Assembly (NCBI GenBank): GCA_030418545.1
Contig: QAIB01000002.1
Coordinates: 124,001 to 188,000, forward strand
DNA: 64,000 bases
Reading direction: 5' to 3'
DNA from: Xenophilus aerolatus
GTDB taxonomy: Bacteria > Pseudomonadota > Gammaproteobacteria > Burkholderiales > Burkholderiaceae_C
Position numbers and translations under genes: made by a program. Below, piece after piece: positions 51,629-59,870 of this stretch (position 1 is the first letter of the stretch; every line of letters starts with the position of its first letter). The notes under the pieces are model-generated. The model had not been told where the DNA came from. It searched no databases and worked only from the letters and a program-made list of their open reading frames with translations.

Positions 51629-52022
51629 TCCCACAGGCACGCTGCCTCTGGAGAACGAGCAGCACATCGTGACCAGCCGCCAAGTGGTACGCGCGCTGTG
51701 CCAGATGCTCAAGTTTTCGCTGGTCGACCAAACCAAGATGGTCACGGCGGCCAGCGAGCTGTCGCGCAACACCCTCATCCACGGCGGCGGCGGTCGCATG
51801 CATTGGGCCGTGCTCGAGGACGGCATGCGGCGCGGCCTCCAACTGCGTTTCGAGGACGAGGGCCCGGGCATTGCCGATCTGCAACTCGCCATGTCCGACG
51901 GCTACACCTCCGGCGGCGGCATGGGCCTCGGCCTGCCGGGCAGCAAGCGACTGGTGAGTGAGTTCGACCTGCGCTCCACGCCCGGCCAGGGCACCTGCGT
52001 GAGCATCGTCAAATGGAAGTGA
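51618..52022 (+). CDS. rsbT: RsbT-like serine/threonine kinase (stressosome switch)
   Basis: A 134-residue GHKL-type kinase. The N-box is ASELSRNTLIHG (E47, N51), G1 is FEDEGPGI (D80) and G2 is SGGGMGLGLPGSKRL. The start is a TTG at 51618-51620 with AGGAG 7 nt upstream, inside the rsbS gene. The next gene begins 10 nt before its stop. It is expected to phosphorylate RsbR/RsbS and then, once released, to act on a downstream partner. In Bacillus that partner is the phosphatase RsbU; here no RsbU or sigma-B gene is seen, so the partner is unknown. Confidence 0.92.
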   Translation: MAPDPTGTLPLENEQHIVTSRQVVRALCQMLKFSLVDQTKMVTAASELSRNTLIHGGGGRMHWAVLEDGMRRGLQLRFEDEGPGIADLQLAMSDGYTSGGGMGLGLPGSKRLVSEFDLRSTPGQGTCVSIVKWK

Positions 52023-53047
52023 TCCGCGGCTGGACGCACCGCGCGTTCGAGGTCCAGGACATGAGCTGTGTCGGCGAGGCACGGCGTCATGTCGCGGCCC
52101 TGTGCGCGGAACGCGGCTGGCCGGAGCGGGACGCCGGCCGCGCGACCCTGGTGGCGACGGAGCTGACCACCAACCTGGCCAAGCACGCGCGCCAGGGCCA
52201 GTTGCTGGTTGCCGCGCGTGAACCCTTCGACGACATCGAGCTGCTCTGCGTGGACCGGGGCCCCGGCATGGACGACGTGCCGCGATCGATGCGCGATGGC
52301 GTGTCCACGACGGCCACGTCGGGCACCGGCCTCGGCGCGATCGTGCGGCAGAGCGATTTCGTCGACATTCATTCGGAGCCCGGGGTCGGCACCGTGTGCG
52401 TGTCGCGGGTGGCGCGCGGCGGTGGATCATCGGCGGCCCGGACCGTGCGCACCGAGCCTGCGCCGGCCTTCGACTTCGGCGCCGTGTGCGTGCCTGTGCG
52501 AGGCGAGTCGGTCTGCGGCGACGGCTGGCTCGTCGCCTTCGAGGGGGGCCAGGCCGCGGCGCTGCTGGCAGACGGCCTGGGCCACGGACCCGACGCCGCC
52601 CGCGCCGCGCAGGCGGCGGTGGACGTCTTTGCCGAGAACCCGTTTCGTGACGGCGCCGCTTCGCTGCAGGCGATGCACGCGGCCTTGCGCACCCTGCGTG
52701 GCGCGGCCGTGCTTGCGCTGTGGGCCGACACTGCCGAGGTGCGTTATTCCGGCGCGGGCAACGTGATGGCGCGGCTGGTCTCAGGCACGGCCGACCGCGC
52801 ATTGGCGACGGCACACGGCACGCTCGGCCTGCAGGCTCGCCGCTTCGATGCCACGTGCGTGCCGCGCCCACCGCACGCGACCGCGGTGGTTTACAGCGAT
52901 GGCGTTCAGTCGCGCTGGCCGGCCGATGCGATCGCGCCGCTGTTGGCGCGAGATCCGGCGCTGCTCGCGGCGCGCATCTACGGCGACTATGCGCGCGGGC
53001 GCGACGATGTCTGTGTCCTCGCGCTGCGTCCGAAGGAGGCCGCATGA
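52013..53047 (+). CDS. HATPase-PP2C fusion, RsbX-like phosphatase with N-terminal GHKL kinase-type domain
   Basis: A 344-residue two-domain protein. Residues about 5-135 form a GHKL ATPase like RsbT/RsbW: ATELTTNLAKHA (E50, N54), VDRGPGMDD (D81) and TSGTGLGAIV. Residues about 155-338 form a SpoIIE/RsbX-type PP2C domain with metal-ligand Asp candidates D170 (VCGDGW), D187 (LADGLGHG), D296 (YSDG) and D331/D332 (GRDDVCVL). Both activities look intact. RsbX in Bacillus is phosphatase only and resets the stressosome. The added kinase-like half may bind RsbS or act as an anti-sigma-type kinase. Overlaps rsbT by 10 nt and the next gene by 4 nt. Confidence 0.9.
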   Translation: MEVIRGWTHRAFEVQDMSCVGEARRHVAALCAERGWPERDAGRATLVATELTTNLAKHARQGQLLVAAREPFDDIELLCVDRGPGMDDVPRSMRDGVSTTATSGTGLGAIVRQSDFVDIHSEPGVGTVCVSRVARGGGSSAARTVRTEPAPAFDFGAVCVPVRGESVCGDGWLVAFEGGQAAALLADGLGHGPDAARAAQAAVDVFAENPFRDGAASLQAMHAALRTLRGAAVLALWADTAEVRYSGAGNVMARLVSGTADRALATAHGTLGLQARRFDATCVPRPPHATAVVYSDGVQSRWPADAIAPLLARDPALLAARIYGDYARGRDDVCVLALRPKEAA

Positions 53048-53934
53048 GCTTGCCATCCGACACAGGCACCTCCGACGGCATTCCGGCCCGGCTGGACGCC
53101 GCGCTGGCGGAGGTCGCCAGCCTGCGCGCCGAGCTGGAGGAAACCAACCGCGGCGTCGTCGCCCTGTATGCAGAGCTGGACGAGCAGGCCATCCAGCTGC
53201 GCAAGGCCACCGAGCTCAAGAGCCGGTTCCTCGCCTACATGAGCCACGAGTTCCGCACGCCGGTCAATGCCATCCGCAGCATCGCGCGGCTGCTCATCGA
53301 CCAGATCGACGGGCCGCTCACGCCCGAGCAGCACAAGCAGATGCTGTTCATTCAGTCGGCGGCCGTCGACTTCTCCGAGATGGTGGACGATCTGCTCGAT
53401 CTGGCCAAGATCGAGGCCGGGCGCGTCGAGATCTCGCCGGCGTGGTTCGAGATGGTCGACCTGTTCTCCGCCCTGCGCGGCATGTTTCGCCCCATGCTGG
53501 AGAACGAGGCCGTCACGCTCAGTTTCGAGGAGCCGGTCGACCTGCCGCGGCTGTACACCGACGACCGCAAGCTCTCGCAGATCCTGCGCAACTTCGTCTC
53601 GAATGCGCTGAAGTTCACCCAGGCCGGCGAGGTGCGCGTCGCCGCACTGCGATGCGGTGGCGACCGGGTGCGCTTCTCGGTCATCGACACCGGCATCGGC
53701 ATCGCCCCGGAGCATCAGGCAGCCGTGTTCGACGATTTCTCGCAGGTCGACTCGCCGATTCAGAAACGCCTGCGCGGCACGGGGCTGGGCCTCGCCCTGT
53801 GCCGGCAACTGGCCGGCCTGCTGGGCGGTGAGGTGGGCGTGGAGAGCGAACTGGGAAAAGGATCGACCTTCTTCGTCACGCTGCCGGTACAACTGGCCGT
53901 GGCCGATGTGCCTTTCACGCACGATCCGGTCTGA
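53044..53934 (+). CDS. Soluble sensor histidine kinase of the stressosome operon
   Basis: A 296-residue cytosolic histidine kinase with no membrane helix and no separate sensor domain. An N-terminal coiled coil (about 15-58) leads directly to HisKA with H68 (FLAYMSHEFRTPVNAIRS). The catalytic domain has the N-box LRNFVSNALKFTQ, IDTGIGIAPEHQ and RGTGLGLALCRQLAGLLGG. The coiled coil could join the stressosome or bind another partner. It overlaps the RsbX-like gene by 4 nt and is followed after 4 nt by the hybrid kinase. Confidence 0.92.
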   Translation: MSLPSDTGTSDGIPARLDAALAEVASLRAELEETNRGVVALYAELDEQAIQLRKATELKSRFLAYMSHEFRTPVNAIRSIARLLIDQIDGPLTPEQHKQMLFIQSAAVDFSEMVDDLLDLAKIEAGRVEISPAWFEMVDLFSALRGMFRPMLENEAVTLSFEEPVDLPRLYTDDRKLSQILRNFVSNALKFTQAGEVRVAALRCGGDRVRFSVIDTGIGIAPEHQAAVFDDFSQVDSPIQKRLRGTGLGLALCRQLAGLLGGEVGVESELGKGSTFFVTLPVQLAVADVPFTHDPV

Positions 53935-53938
53935 ATCC

Positions 53939-55939
53939 ATGGCGACGTCCGACGTCATCAACGCGACGATCGACCGGGGTGCTCACCGCATCCTGGTGGT
54001 CGACGATCACCCCACCACCCGCTATTCGACGGCGCGCACCTTGCGTGCGGCCGGCTTCGCCACGGAAGAGGCGGGCAGCGGCACCGAAGCCCTGCAGCGC
54101 GCGCCGCTGGGCATGTCGGCAGTGGTGTTGGACGTGCACCTGCCGGATCTCGACGGGTTCGACGTCTGCCGCGCGCTGCGCGCCGATGCGCGCACGGCCA
54201 GCCTGCCGGTCGTGCACCTGTCGGCGGCGCGGGTGCGCGACCATGACAAGGTGGCCGGCCTGAACGCCGGTGCCGACGCCTACCTGGTGCACCCGGTCGA
54301 GCCAGCGGTGCTCGTGGCCACGCTGCAGGCACTGATCCGCGCGCGCAGCGCCGAAGACCGTCTGCGCCAGAGCGAGAACCGCTTCAGAGCCATCTACAAC
54401 CAGGTGCCCAACGGCATGGCGCTGATCGACGCGCAGGGCTGTTTCGACGACGTGAACCCGGCGCTGGCCGTGCTGCTCGGGCGTACGCCCGACGCGCTCG
54501 TCGGCCAGCCGATCGAGGCGCTGGCCGCACCGGCCGCCATGGCAGCTGCACGCGCATTGATCGAGCAGGCCAAGCAGGGCGGGGCTGGCACCCCCGCTGT
54601 CTGGAGCGCAGAGTTTCCGCTGCTGCACGCAGACGGCCACGAGGTGCCGCTGGCCTGGAGCCTCTCGCCGCACGGGCCGTCCGGGTTGCAGGTGGCGGTC
54701 ATCACGGACATCCGCGCACGACTCGCGCTCGAGCATGCGCGCCAGGAAGTCCTGGAGCGGGAACAGGCTGCGCGTGCGCTGGCAGAGCGCCACAGCCGCA
54801 CCAAGGACGATTTCGTCGCCGTGCTGTCGCACGAGTTGCGCACGCCGCTCAACGCCATCAGCGGCTGGGTTCACATCCTTCAGAAACACGGTGCGAGACC
54901 GGAGATGGTTCGCAAGGCGCTCGACGCTATCGCGCGCAGCGTGGCGGCCCAGAGCCGAATCATCTCGGACATCCTCGACGTGTCGCGCGAGAACGCCGGC
55001 AAGCTGCGCCTGCACCGCGAGTGGGCGGATCCGGTCGCGCTGGCGCACGGCGCCGTCGACGGCCTGCGCGAGGACATCGTGGCCCGCTCGCTCCAGGTGA
55101 AGGTGATCGGCGATGCCGATGCGAGCCGCCCCGCGTGCCTGGACGCCACCCGTTTTCAGCAGGTGGTCTGGAATCTGGTCAGCAACGCCATCAAGTTCTC
55201 GCCTTCGAACGCCGGGATCGAGGTCACGCTCAGCCGTGAGGGCCCGATGCTCGTGCTCGCCGTGCAGGACCACGGCAAGGGCATCGGCGCCGACTTCCTG
55301 CCGTACCTGTTCGACCGCTTCACGCAGTCCGATGCGCCGGACAACCGGCACCATGGCGGGCTCGGCCTTGGGCTGGCGATCGTGAAGCGGCTGGTCGATC
55401 TGCACGGTGGGTCGGTGCAAGCCTTCAGTGCCGGGGAAGGGAAGGGGGCGTTGCTGGTGGCGCGCTTCGACGTGGAGCCGGACGACGCGGCCGATGGCGT
55501 CGGGGGCGAAGAGGGACGTGCGGTGGCCACGCCCGGCGCCGGAGCGACCACGCCCCTGGCCGGCCGCGATGTGCTGGCCGTCGAAGACAGCGCGGACGCG
55601 GCCGAGATGCTGGCCGTGGTGCTGCACGAGGCAGGGGCGCAGGTGCGCGTGGTGGGCGACTTCGACAGTGCAATGGCGGCCCTCGACGCACGCTGGCCCG
55701 ACCTGCTGGTCAGCGATGTCGGCTTGCCCGGCCGCGACGGCTACGAGGTGGTGCGCGAACTGCGGCGCCGCGAAGCCGCGGCGGGGCGCACGCCCATGCC
55801 CTGCGTCGCGCTCACCGCCTTCACCCGCGTGCAGGATCGCGACCGCGCGCTGGAGGCCGGCTTCGACGCCCATTTGGGCAAGCCGCTGGAGCCGCACGCG
55901 CTGCTGGCTCTGCTGAGGGACGTCCGCGCGCCACGCTGA
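53939..55939 (+). CDS. Hybrid kinase: REC-PAS-HisKA-HATPase-REC
   Basis: A 666-residue protein with receiver 1 (about 15-135; acceptor D65 in VVLDVHLPDLDG), a PAS domain (about 140-265), HisKA with H298 (FVAVLSHELRTPLNAISG), HATPase (NLVSNAIKFSP, HHGGLGLGLAIVKRL) and receiver 2 (about 545-660; D593 in LLVSDVGLPGRDGYE). No DNA-binding or enzymatic output domain is present. It may receive phosphate from the preceding kinase on receiver 1 and pass it along inside the protein, giving a short phosphorelay whose final output lies elsewhere. It is the last gene of the stressosome operon; a palindromic hairpin follows. Confidence 0.92.
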   Translation: MATSDVINATIDRGAHRILVVDDHPTTRYSTARTLRAAGFATEEAGSGTEALQRAPLGMSAVVLDVHLPDLDGFDVCRALRADARTASLPVVHLSAARVRDHDKVAGLNAGADAYLVHPVEPAVLVATLQALIRARSAEDRLRQSENRFRAIYNQVPNGMALIDAQGCFDDVNPALAVLLGRTPDALVGQPIEALAAPAAMAAARALIEQAKQGGAGTPAVWSAEFPLLHADGHEVPLAWSLSPHGPSGLQVAVITDIRARLALEHARQEVLEREQAARALAERHSRTKDDFVAVLSHELRTPLNAISGWVHILQKHGARPEMVRKALDAIARSVAAQSRIISDILDVSRENAGKLRLHREWADPVALAHGAVDGLREDIVARSLQVKVIGDADASRPACLDATRFQQVVWNLVSNAIKFSPSNAGIEVTLSREGPMLVLAVQDHGKGIGADFLPYLFDRFTQSDAPDNRHHGGLGLGLAIVKRLVDLHGGSVQAFSAGEGKGALLVARFDVEPDDAADGVGGEEGRAVATPGAGATTPLAGRDVLAVEDSADAAEMLAVVLHEAGAQVRVVGDFDSAMAALDARWPDLLVSDVGLPGRDGYEVVRELRRREAAAGRTPMPCVALTAFTRVQDRDRALEAGFDAHLGKPLEPHALLALLRDVRAPR

Positions 55940-55986
55940 CCTGCGCGGCGCTCCTGCAAATCCGCCGCGCGACCGGGGGTTTACGC

Positions 55987-56005
55987 GGCGCGCGGTCCGC
56001 GCGCC
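55987..56005. terminator. GC hairpin after the stressosome operon
   Basis: GGCGCGCGG-T-CCGCGCGCC is a 19-nt near-perfect palindrome (realistic stem 8 bp with a GTC loop) 48 nt after the hybrid-kinase stop and 37 nt before terC. There is no T run, so it is at most a weak or Rho-assisted terminator, or an operator. Confidence 0.35.
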
Positions 56006-56042
56006 GGCATGATGCGCGAATTCCCCACTCCGACGCCCTGCC

Positions 56043-56825
56043 ATGGCCAGTCTCCAAGCACTCTTCTCCGACCCCGCCGCCTGGGCGGCCCTGCTCGCGT
56101 TGGTGGTCATGGAGGTGGTGCTGGGCATCGACAACCTGATCTTCATCTCGATCCTGTCGAACAAGCTGCCCGAATCGCAGCGGGCCAGGGCGCGGCGCAT
56201 CGGCATCGGCCTCGCGCTCGTCATGCGGCTGGCGCTGCTGTCGATGATCGCGTGGCTGGTGGGCCTGACGGCGCCGGTCATCGACCTGGGCTGGACCGGC
56301 CCGCTCGTCGACGGCAAGCCGAGCTTCGAGACGCAGTTCTCCTGGCGCGACCTGATCCTCATCGCCGGCGGCCTGTTCCTCATCTGGAAGGCCACCAAGG
56401 AAATCCACCACCACATCGATCCGGTGCCCGACGAGGGCGTGTTCGACACCAAGAAGCCGGCCGCGACCATCGGCTTCTCGGCCGTGATCGTGCAGATCAT
56501 CCTGCTGGACATGGTCTTCTCGGTCGACTCCATCCTCACCGCCGTGGGCATGACCGACAACCTGGCCGTGATGGTGATCGCCGTGCTGGTGGCCGTGGGC
56601 GTGATGCTCGTCGCCGCCGACCCGCTGGCCAACTTCATCAACCGCAACCCGACGGTCGTCATGCTGGCGCTGGGCTTCCTGCTGATGATCGGCGCCGTGC
56701 TCATCGCCGACGGCTTCGGCGTGCACGTGCCCAAGGGATACATCTATGCGGCCATGGCCTTCTCGACCCTGGTCGAGGTGCTGAACATGCTGTCGCGGCG
56801 GTCGAAGAAGCGCCAGGCCGGCTGA
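56043..56825 (+). CDS. TerC-family membrane protein
   Basis: A 260-residue integral membrane protein with seven to eight helices. Conserved acidic motifs lie in the membrane: [14 protein letters not shown] (D30) and [17 protein letters not shown], the hallmarks of TerC. The family exports or handles metal ions such as manganese, or loads them to exported proteins; which applies here is unknown. Start at 56043 gives a typical N-terminus. No recognisable manganese riboswitch stands in the 103-nt leader. Confidence 0.9.
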   Translation: MASLQALFSDPAAWAALLALVVMEVVLGIDNLIFISILSNKLPESQRARARRIGIGLALVMRLALLSMIAWLVGLTAPVIDLGWTGPLVDGKPSFETQFSWRDLILIAGGLFLIWKATKEIHHHIDPVPDEGVFDTKKPAATIGFSAVIVQIILLDMVFSVDSILTAVGMTDNLAVMVIAVLVAVGVMLVAADPLANFINRNPTVVMLALGFLLMIGAVLIADGFGVHVPKGYIYAAMAFSTLVEVLNMLSRRSKKRQAG

Positions 56826-56906
56826 GCGCGGCGGCAGCGCGCGAGGCGCGGCGCGCCGTACGATGGCAGGCCTGCCGTCCGATCCACGCCCGATTTGCGC
56901 CCGCCC

Positions 56907-57746
56907 ATGAACGACCTGGTCCTCGCCCCCTCCTCGCAGGCCCTGGTGGCCGACCTGCTCACCTTGGCCGAATGCCCGCGGGCGACCGAGTACGTGTGCG
57001 TCACCGCGCGGCGCGAGCACGGCTTGCGGTCGGCGCCCATCGACCGGCCCACGCTCGCCGTCGTCCTGCGCGGGCGCAAGCGCCTGCACATGCGCACCGA
57101 GACCGTGGAGTTGGAAGCCGGCGACCTCTTCGTCATCGCGCGGCCCGGCCGCCTGGATGCCTTCAACTGGCCCGACGCCGAGGGCGTGTACCTCACCCTC
57201 ATGCTGCCGCTGTGCGACGAGGTGCTCACGGCCGCCCGCACCCTGTGGGCGCAGCCCGTGCTGCCGCAGGATGGCCCCGACCTCATCGCCATGCCGGCCG
57301 AGCGTCTGGCCGCCCCGCTCGGCGCCTGGGCCGACGCCCTGCGCCGGGCCGAATACGGCCCTGCGCGCGCGGCGCTGGCGACCCTGCTGGTGCGCCTGTG
57401 CGCCCTGGGCCACACCGCCATCCTCGCCCCTCCGCCGCCGAGCCTGGCGGCGCGCATCCGCGCCCTGGTCGCGGAACAGCCGCAACGCGCCTGGCGCTCC
57501 CCCGACTTCGAGGCCGAGCTGGGCCTGAGCGGCGCCACCCTGCGCCGTCGGCTGGCGGCCGAAGGCGGCTCGCTGCAGGGCGCCATCACCGAAGCGCGGC
57601 TGGCGTGCGCGCTGCACCTGCTCTACACCACGCGCTGGCCGGTGAAGACCGTTGCTGCCCGCGTGGGGTATCGGTCGGTCGCGACGTTCACGCGGAGGTT
57701 TGCGCAGCGGTATGGGGTGGAGGCGGCGGGGATTGGGAATGGGTGA
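56907..57746 (+). CDS. AraC-family transcriptional regulator (AraC_N type)
   Basis: A 279-residue regulator. The N-terminal cupin-like domain (RPTLAVVLRGRKRLHMRTE, LEAGDLFVIARPGRLDAFNWP) is of the AraC_N/DUF4066-related kind. The C-terminal pair of HTHs spans about 180-275 (LGLSGATLRRRLAAEGGSLQ, RVGYRSVATFTRRFAQRYGV). The ATG at 56907 is preferred to a TTG four codons upstream. It stands alone, 81 nt after terC; its target is unknown. Confidence 0.87.
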   Translation: MNDLVLAPSSQALVADLLTLAECPRATEYVCVTARREHGLRSAPIDRPTLAVVLRGRKRLHMRTETVELEAGDLFVIARPGRLDAFNWPDAEGVYLTLMLPLCDEVLTAARTLWAQPVLPQDGPDLIAMPAERLAAPLGAWADALRRAEYGPARAALATLLVRLCALGHTAILAPPPPSLAARIRALVAEQPQRAWRSPDFEAELGLSGATLRRRLAAEGGSLQGAITEARLACALHLLYTTRWPVKTVAARVGYRSVATFTRRFAQRYGVEAAGIGNG

Positions 57747-57909
57747 AGGAAGGGCGGTGGGTGGCGTGTAGGCGCAGGTGACGGGTGGCTCGAGACCGAT
57801 TGCGGTCATTCAGCTCCTCACCGCAGGCAGCGCGTGTGCGCTCTCCTGCCACCGTGTCGCCCTCGCTGGCCTGTGGCCGCTATGCGGGCTGAAGCAGCAA
57901 CCGCCGGCT

Positions 57910-58767
57910 CTAGAAGTACTCCCTGGGAATGCCGGTAACGGTCACAGGCGACGGGTCGCGCGCCGCCCGCTTGAAGATCGACGGCGAGACGCCGGTGTGC
58001 TCCTTGAAGAAGCGCGAAAAATTGCCGGGTGCTGAGAACCCGAGGTCCATCGCAACCTCGGTCAGTGCGCCGCCTTCGGCGACGCGGCGCATGGCTTCCT
58101 CGACCCGCACGCCACTCCAGAACACCTGAGGCGTCGTGTTGAGTTGATCGCGAAACAGCGCGAAGAAGTGCGCGCGCGACAGTCCGACCTTCGCCGCGAT
58201 CTCGTCGATCGTCGTGATTTCGGAAACGTGTTCACGCATATGGGCGATGGCGCTGCGCAGCCGGTGGTCAAGCATCACGCCGACCGAACTCGCAGGCGAT
58301 TCCGGGCCGCCGGTGGTCGACGCCGCGATGGCCGCCTCCAGCAACTGCTCCACCTCGTCGTCGATGGTCAGGCGCGACTTGTCAGCGGCGATGATGAGGT
58401 CGAGCACGCGCCAGCACGAGCGGCGCATCGCAGCGCTGATAGGAACGCGTGGCGAAGGAAATCGAAAGTTGCGTCCGGTCGCGTTGCCCAGCGCGTCCAG
58501 CCATTGCTTGGAGATCATGAAGACGAGGAAGAGGCATGCGCCTTTGCCCTCCATCACCATGTCATGCGCCTCGAAGGCATTGACGCCGAGCGCAATGTTC
58601 TCACCGTAAGGCACGACCTTGGCGCCCACATTGGCGACCGCGCGGTTCCCGCCGAGCCAAAGCGCCAGCTGTGATTCGGAGTGGGCGTGCGACACCAGGT
58701 TGGCGCGTGATTCGAGAACGATCGCCGTGCCAAAAGCCCCCTCGTGCAGCGCGTACGCCTCCGCCAT
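57910..58767 (-). CDS. AraC-family transcriptional regulator
   Basis: A 285-residue regulator with a cupin-type N-terminal half (LVSHAHSESQLALWLGG, VVPYGENIALGVNAFEAHDM) and a C-terminal double HTH (about 180-270; TIDEIAAKVGLSRAHFFALF, VAMDLGFSAPGNFSRFFKEH). AAGGA lies 8 nt before the ATG. It is divergent from the FAH/hydrolase/amidohydrolase operon, which it most likely activates. GC content and codon use here are visibly a little lower than in the rest of the window. Confidence 0.9.
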   Translation of the reverse strand: MAEAYALHEGAFGTAIVLESRANLVSHAHSESQLALWLGGNRAVANVGAKVVPYGENIALGVNAFEAHDMVMEGKGACLFLVFMISKQWLDALGNATGRNFRFPSPRVPISAAMRRSCWRVLDLIIAADKSRLTIDDEVEQLLEAAIAASTTGGPESPASSVGVMLDHRLRSAIAHMREHVSEITTIDEIAAKVGLSRAHFFALFRDQLNTTPQVFWSGVRVEEAMRRVAEGGALTEVAMDLGFSAPGNFSRFFKEHTGVSPSIFKRAARDPSPVTVTGIPREYF

Positions 58768-58989
58768 CTTTCACATCCTTTCAACGTGGTGGACGGTGCG
58801 ATTGTTCGCCTCGGCGACGCCTGATTTGCCTGCCTCTCGGGTAAGTACCTAGCGCTGCACCGGACTCCTTGATACGTGACCGGATTCGTCGATAAGCGTC
58901 GAGAGCCTTGCATTTCTAAAGTTGCTCCATCCCGCGGCGCCTTGATCGGAACCGCAATCCGTAGAGAGAAATCACAGGAGCAAGCTGAA
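58768..58989. promoter_or_regulatory. Divergent promoter region between araC and the FAH operon
   Basis: This 222-bp gap has relatively AT-rich stretches, including TTTCACATCCTTTCAACG near the araC start and CTTGATACG...TTTCTAAAG near 58868-58921. No palindrome or repeat was strong enough to call an AraC site. The FAH gene has CAGGAG about 10 nt before its ATG. Confidence 0.45.
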
Positions 58990-59859
58990 ATGCGCATCGC
59001 AACCTACATCGCCGACGGCACCCGCCGCGTGGGACTTGTTTCCGGCGACGGCCTGACCATTCAACCGATCGACCTGACGCCGCAGCAAGCCGCCGTGGGT
59101 GTGCTGAGCATCATCGAATCCATGGCCGAGGGCGCAGCAGCGCCGGTCGCAACGGGCACCGCGGTCAAGGTGGCGGATGTCGCCCTGGACGCGCCGCTGC
59201 CCAAGCCCAGGCGCAACGTCTGGTGCGTCGGCCGCAACTACCACGCGCACGCCAAGGAGCTCTCCGCCTCCGTGTTCAAGGACAGTGGCTCGAAGACCGA
59301 CGAGTGGCCGATCGTTTTTACCAAGGTGCCCGAATGCGTGATCGGCCCCCACGACGACGTTCTCGTACCCAGCGAGATATCGAAGCAGATCGACTACGAA
59401 GCCGAACTCGCCGTGGTGATCGGCAAAGGTGGCAAGAACATCACGCGCGCCGCGGCGATGGAGCATGTGTTCGGCTACACGGTCGTCAACGACGTGACGG
59501 TGCGCGACGTGCAGGTGCGCCATAGCCAATGGGACATGGGCAAGTCCTTCGACACCTTCTGCCCGATGGGCCCGTGGATCGTGACGGCCGACGAGTTCGA
59601 CGGTGCCAAGACGCGCGTGCGTTGCTGGGTCAACGGCGAGTTGCGCCAGGACGGCCCAACCGAGAACATGATCTTCGACATTCCGACCCTGATCGAGACG
59701 ATCTCTCGCGGGATCACGCTGTATCCGGGCGACATCATCGCCACGGGAACGCCGGCGGGCGTGGGTATGGGCATGTCACCGCCGCGCTATCTAAAGGCGG
59801 GCGACGTGGTGCGCGTTGAGATCGATCGCCTGGGCGCGATCAAAAACAAATTCGTCTGA
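58990..59859 (+). CDS. Fumarylacetoacetate hydrolase-family protein
   Basis: A 289-residue FAH-fold enzyme. The family acts on C-C bonds of beta-diketones, or as hydratase/isomerase/decarboxylase of oxo-acids, with a divalent metal. Metal ligands are visible in DYEAELAVVIGKGGKNI (two Glu) and VVNDVTVRDVQ (Asp), with VGRNYHAHAKEL and ATGTPAGVGMG marking the active-site edges. The ATG at 58990 gives the family start; the upstream in-frame extension is promoter. First gene of a three-gene operon with an alpha/beta hydrolase 11 nt later and an amidohydrolase. A ring-cleavage or lactone-opening pathway is a fitting guess. Confidence 0.9.
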   Translation: MRIATYIADGTRRVGLVSGDGLTIQPIDLTPQQAAVGVLSIIESMAEGAAAPVATGTAVKVADVALDAPLPKPRRNVWCVGRNYHAHAKELSASVFKDSGSKTDEWPIVFTKVPECVIGPHDDVLVPSEISKQIDYEAELAVVIGKGGKNITRAAAMEHVFGYTVVNDVTVRDVQVRHSQWDMGKSFDTFCPMGPWIVTADEFDGAKTRVRCWVNGELRQDGPTENMIFDIPTLIETISRGITLYPGDIIATGTPAGVGMGMSPPRYLKAGDVVRVEIDRLGAIKNKFV

Positions 59860-59870
59860 AGCGTGACGCG

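Noticed and set aside
50394-55939. Sigma-B-like factor, RsbU or RsbW/RsbV genes in the stressosome operon
   Set aside because: I looked for them in the operon and its flanks; the neighbours are a glycosidase and TerC. The HATPase-PP2C protein is closest to RsbX and does not replace a sigma factor.
55940-56042. yybP-ykoY-type manganese riboswitch in front of terC
   Set aside because: TerC genes often carry one, but the 103-nt leader has only a GC palindrome and none of the conserved loop sequences that I would expect.
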